From assembly GCF_017349075.1 (NCBI RefSeq), contig NZ_JAFMOF010000002.1, forward strand, positions 1,798,001 to 1,862,000: a stretch of 64,000 bases of DNA, given 5' to 3'. The notes beneath the pieces were generated by a model. The model was not told the origin of the DNA. It ran no database searches and was given only the letters and a program-made list of their open reading frames with translations. Source of the DNA: Streptomyces triculaminicus (GTDB lineage Bacteria; Actinomycetota; Actinomycetes; Streptomycetales; Streptomycetaceae). Numbering within the stretch: position 1 is the stretch's first letter; each line of letters opens with the position of its first letter. Below are positions 63,801-64,000 of the stretch, in pieces. Both the position numbers and the translations under genes were made by a program.

Positions 63801-64000
63801 TCGACGCCGCGGCGTGGCGTGCGGCGGTGGCGCCGACCCCGGACACGGAGCGGGCTGCCCTGCTGGCGCTCCTGGACACCTGGGCCGACCAGCCGTTCGC
63901 CCGTGCGGGCAGCCGGTGGTGGGCGGGCCGCGCGTCCGGCCTTGAGACCCTGGACGGCCTGCGGGCGGGCGGGACCGCCGTGGTGTCCGCGGCCGTGCGG
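60846..64000 (+). CDS. Very large unknown protein, two apparent frameshifts near 61600-61643, cut by window end
   Basis: ATG 60846 opens a helical, Ala-rich frame (MIASLDALLPAAGTHVSSTY; RRLPPAHLPWFWDTVGHRL) that is sound to about 61590. The frame then moves by one at about 61600 (AMEAGRVVPEG-type text) and again near 61640, after which it reads VHRWVGHFVHMYQYAAQ and stays open to base 64000. More than 1000 residues are visible. The later part has beta-rich segments (VLTVFGRDRAVAVAPDGVRG; TRIWTNAVYGRQPWEVVD) but no catalytic motif I can name. Either two sequencing errors in GC runs or a decayed gene would explain the breaks. Confidence 0.6.

Noticed and set aside
1-64000. CRISPR arrays, tRNA and rRNA genes
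   Set aside because: No spaced direct-repeat array, cloverleaf or rRNA-like stretch was noticed on either strand by eye.

Overview
The window is about 72% GC by eye. It has GTG and TTG starts, four-base start/stop overlaps, rare TTA leucine codons and many regulator and secreted-protein families. All of this fits a Streptomyces chromosome (or a close relative), in an accessory, secondary-metabolism-rich part of it. No tRNA, rRNA or CRISPR array was seen. Product names come from reading the translations; no database search was run.

Layout. 1-912 is the tail of a modular type I polyketide synthase (thioesterase domain) that runs in from the left. 1051-5199 holds small hypotheticals, a repeat-type lipoprotein, one insertion-sequence transposase and a superinfection-immunity-like membrane protein. 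5286-11892 is a phosphonate-use locus: a GntR regulator, an FAD amine oxidoreductase, a phosphonatase-like HAD hydrolase, an ABC transporter (ATPase and two permeases) and a lipoprotein receptor, with a GntR-type operator in front. 12187-26904 is the most striking part: a tightly coupled six-gene operon built round two iterative PKS proteins of the PUFA-synthase / heterocyst-glycolipid (hglE-KS) kind. Protein 1 reads flavin ER-like x2, KS, AT, ACP, KR; protein 2 reads KS, AT, DH, phosphopantetheinyl transferase. A free ACP, an alpha/beta hydrolase, a GT1 glycosyltransferase and a methyltransferase follow, so the likely product is a glycosylated, methylated polyketide lipid. A good promoter and a TTA codon suggest developmental (bldA) control. 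The second PKS gene carries two apparent frameshifts.

27074-29935 (minus) holds a glycine-rich repeat protein (frameshifted at a G run) and a GT4 glycosyltransferase. 29936-30915 has no supported gene. 30916-31490 is a short coupled ORF and a Nudix hydrolase. 31549-38347 is a TerD/BlaI neighbourhood. It contains a decayed M56 peptidase, a BlaI repressor, a TerD remnant, a membrane protein, two intact TerD proteins, an LppU-like protein and a CDF metal transporter. A 23-base element is identical and inverted in front of the TerD remnant and one intact terD. 38517-41025 has an Imm5-like protein and a CASTOR/POLLUX-type channel.

41445-46350 is a drug-resistance block: a macrolide glycosyltransferase with a leader peptide and hairpin in front, a Vat/CatB acetyltransferase, and a MarR-MFS-isochorismatase operon. 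46494-56548 is regulatory and mixed: LysR/cupin pair, LuxR regulator, YtcJ-like amidohydrolase, OmpR/histidine kinase pair diverging from a PepSY protein, a GAF-PP2C phosphatase and a YqeY-like protein. 56934-60731 has two tandem secreted S33/TAP-like hydrolases and a hypothetical. 60846-64000 is a very large unknown protein, broken by two apparent frameshifts and cut by the window end.

A recurring feature is damaged genes: PKS2, the glycine-rich protein, the M56 peptidase, the last gene, and remnants of terD, a monooxygenase, a DUF6624-like gene and a COG4705-like gene. Some of the small indels lie in GC runs and may be sequencing errors rather than biology.
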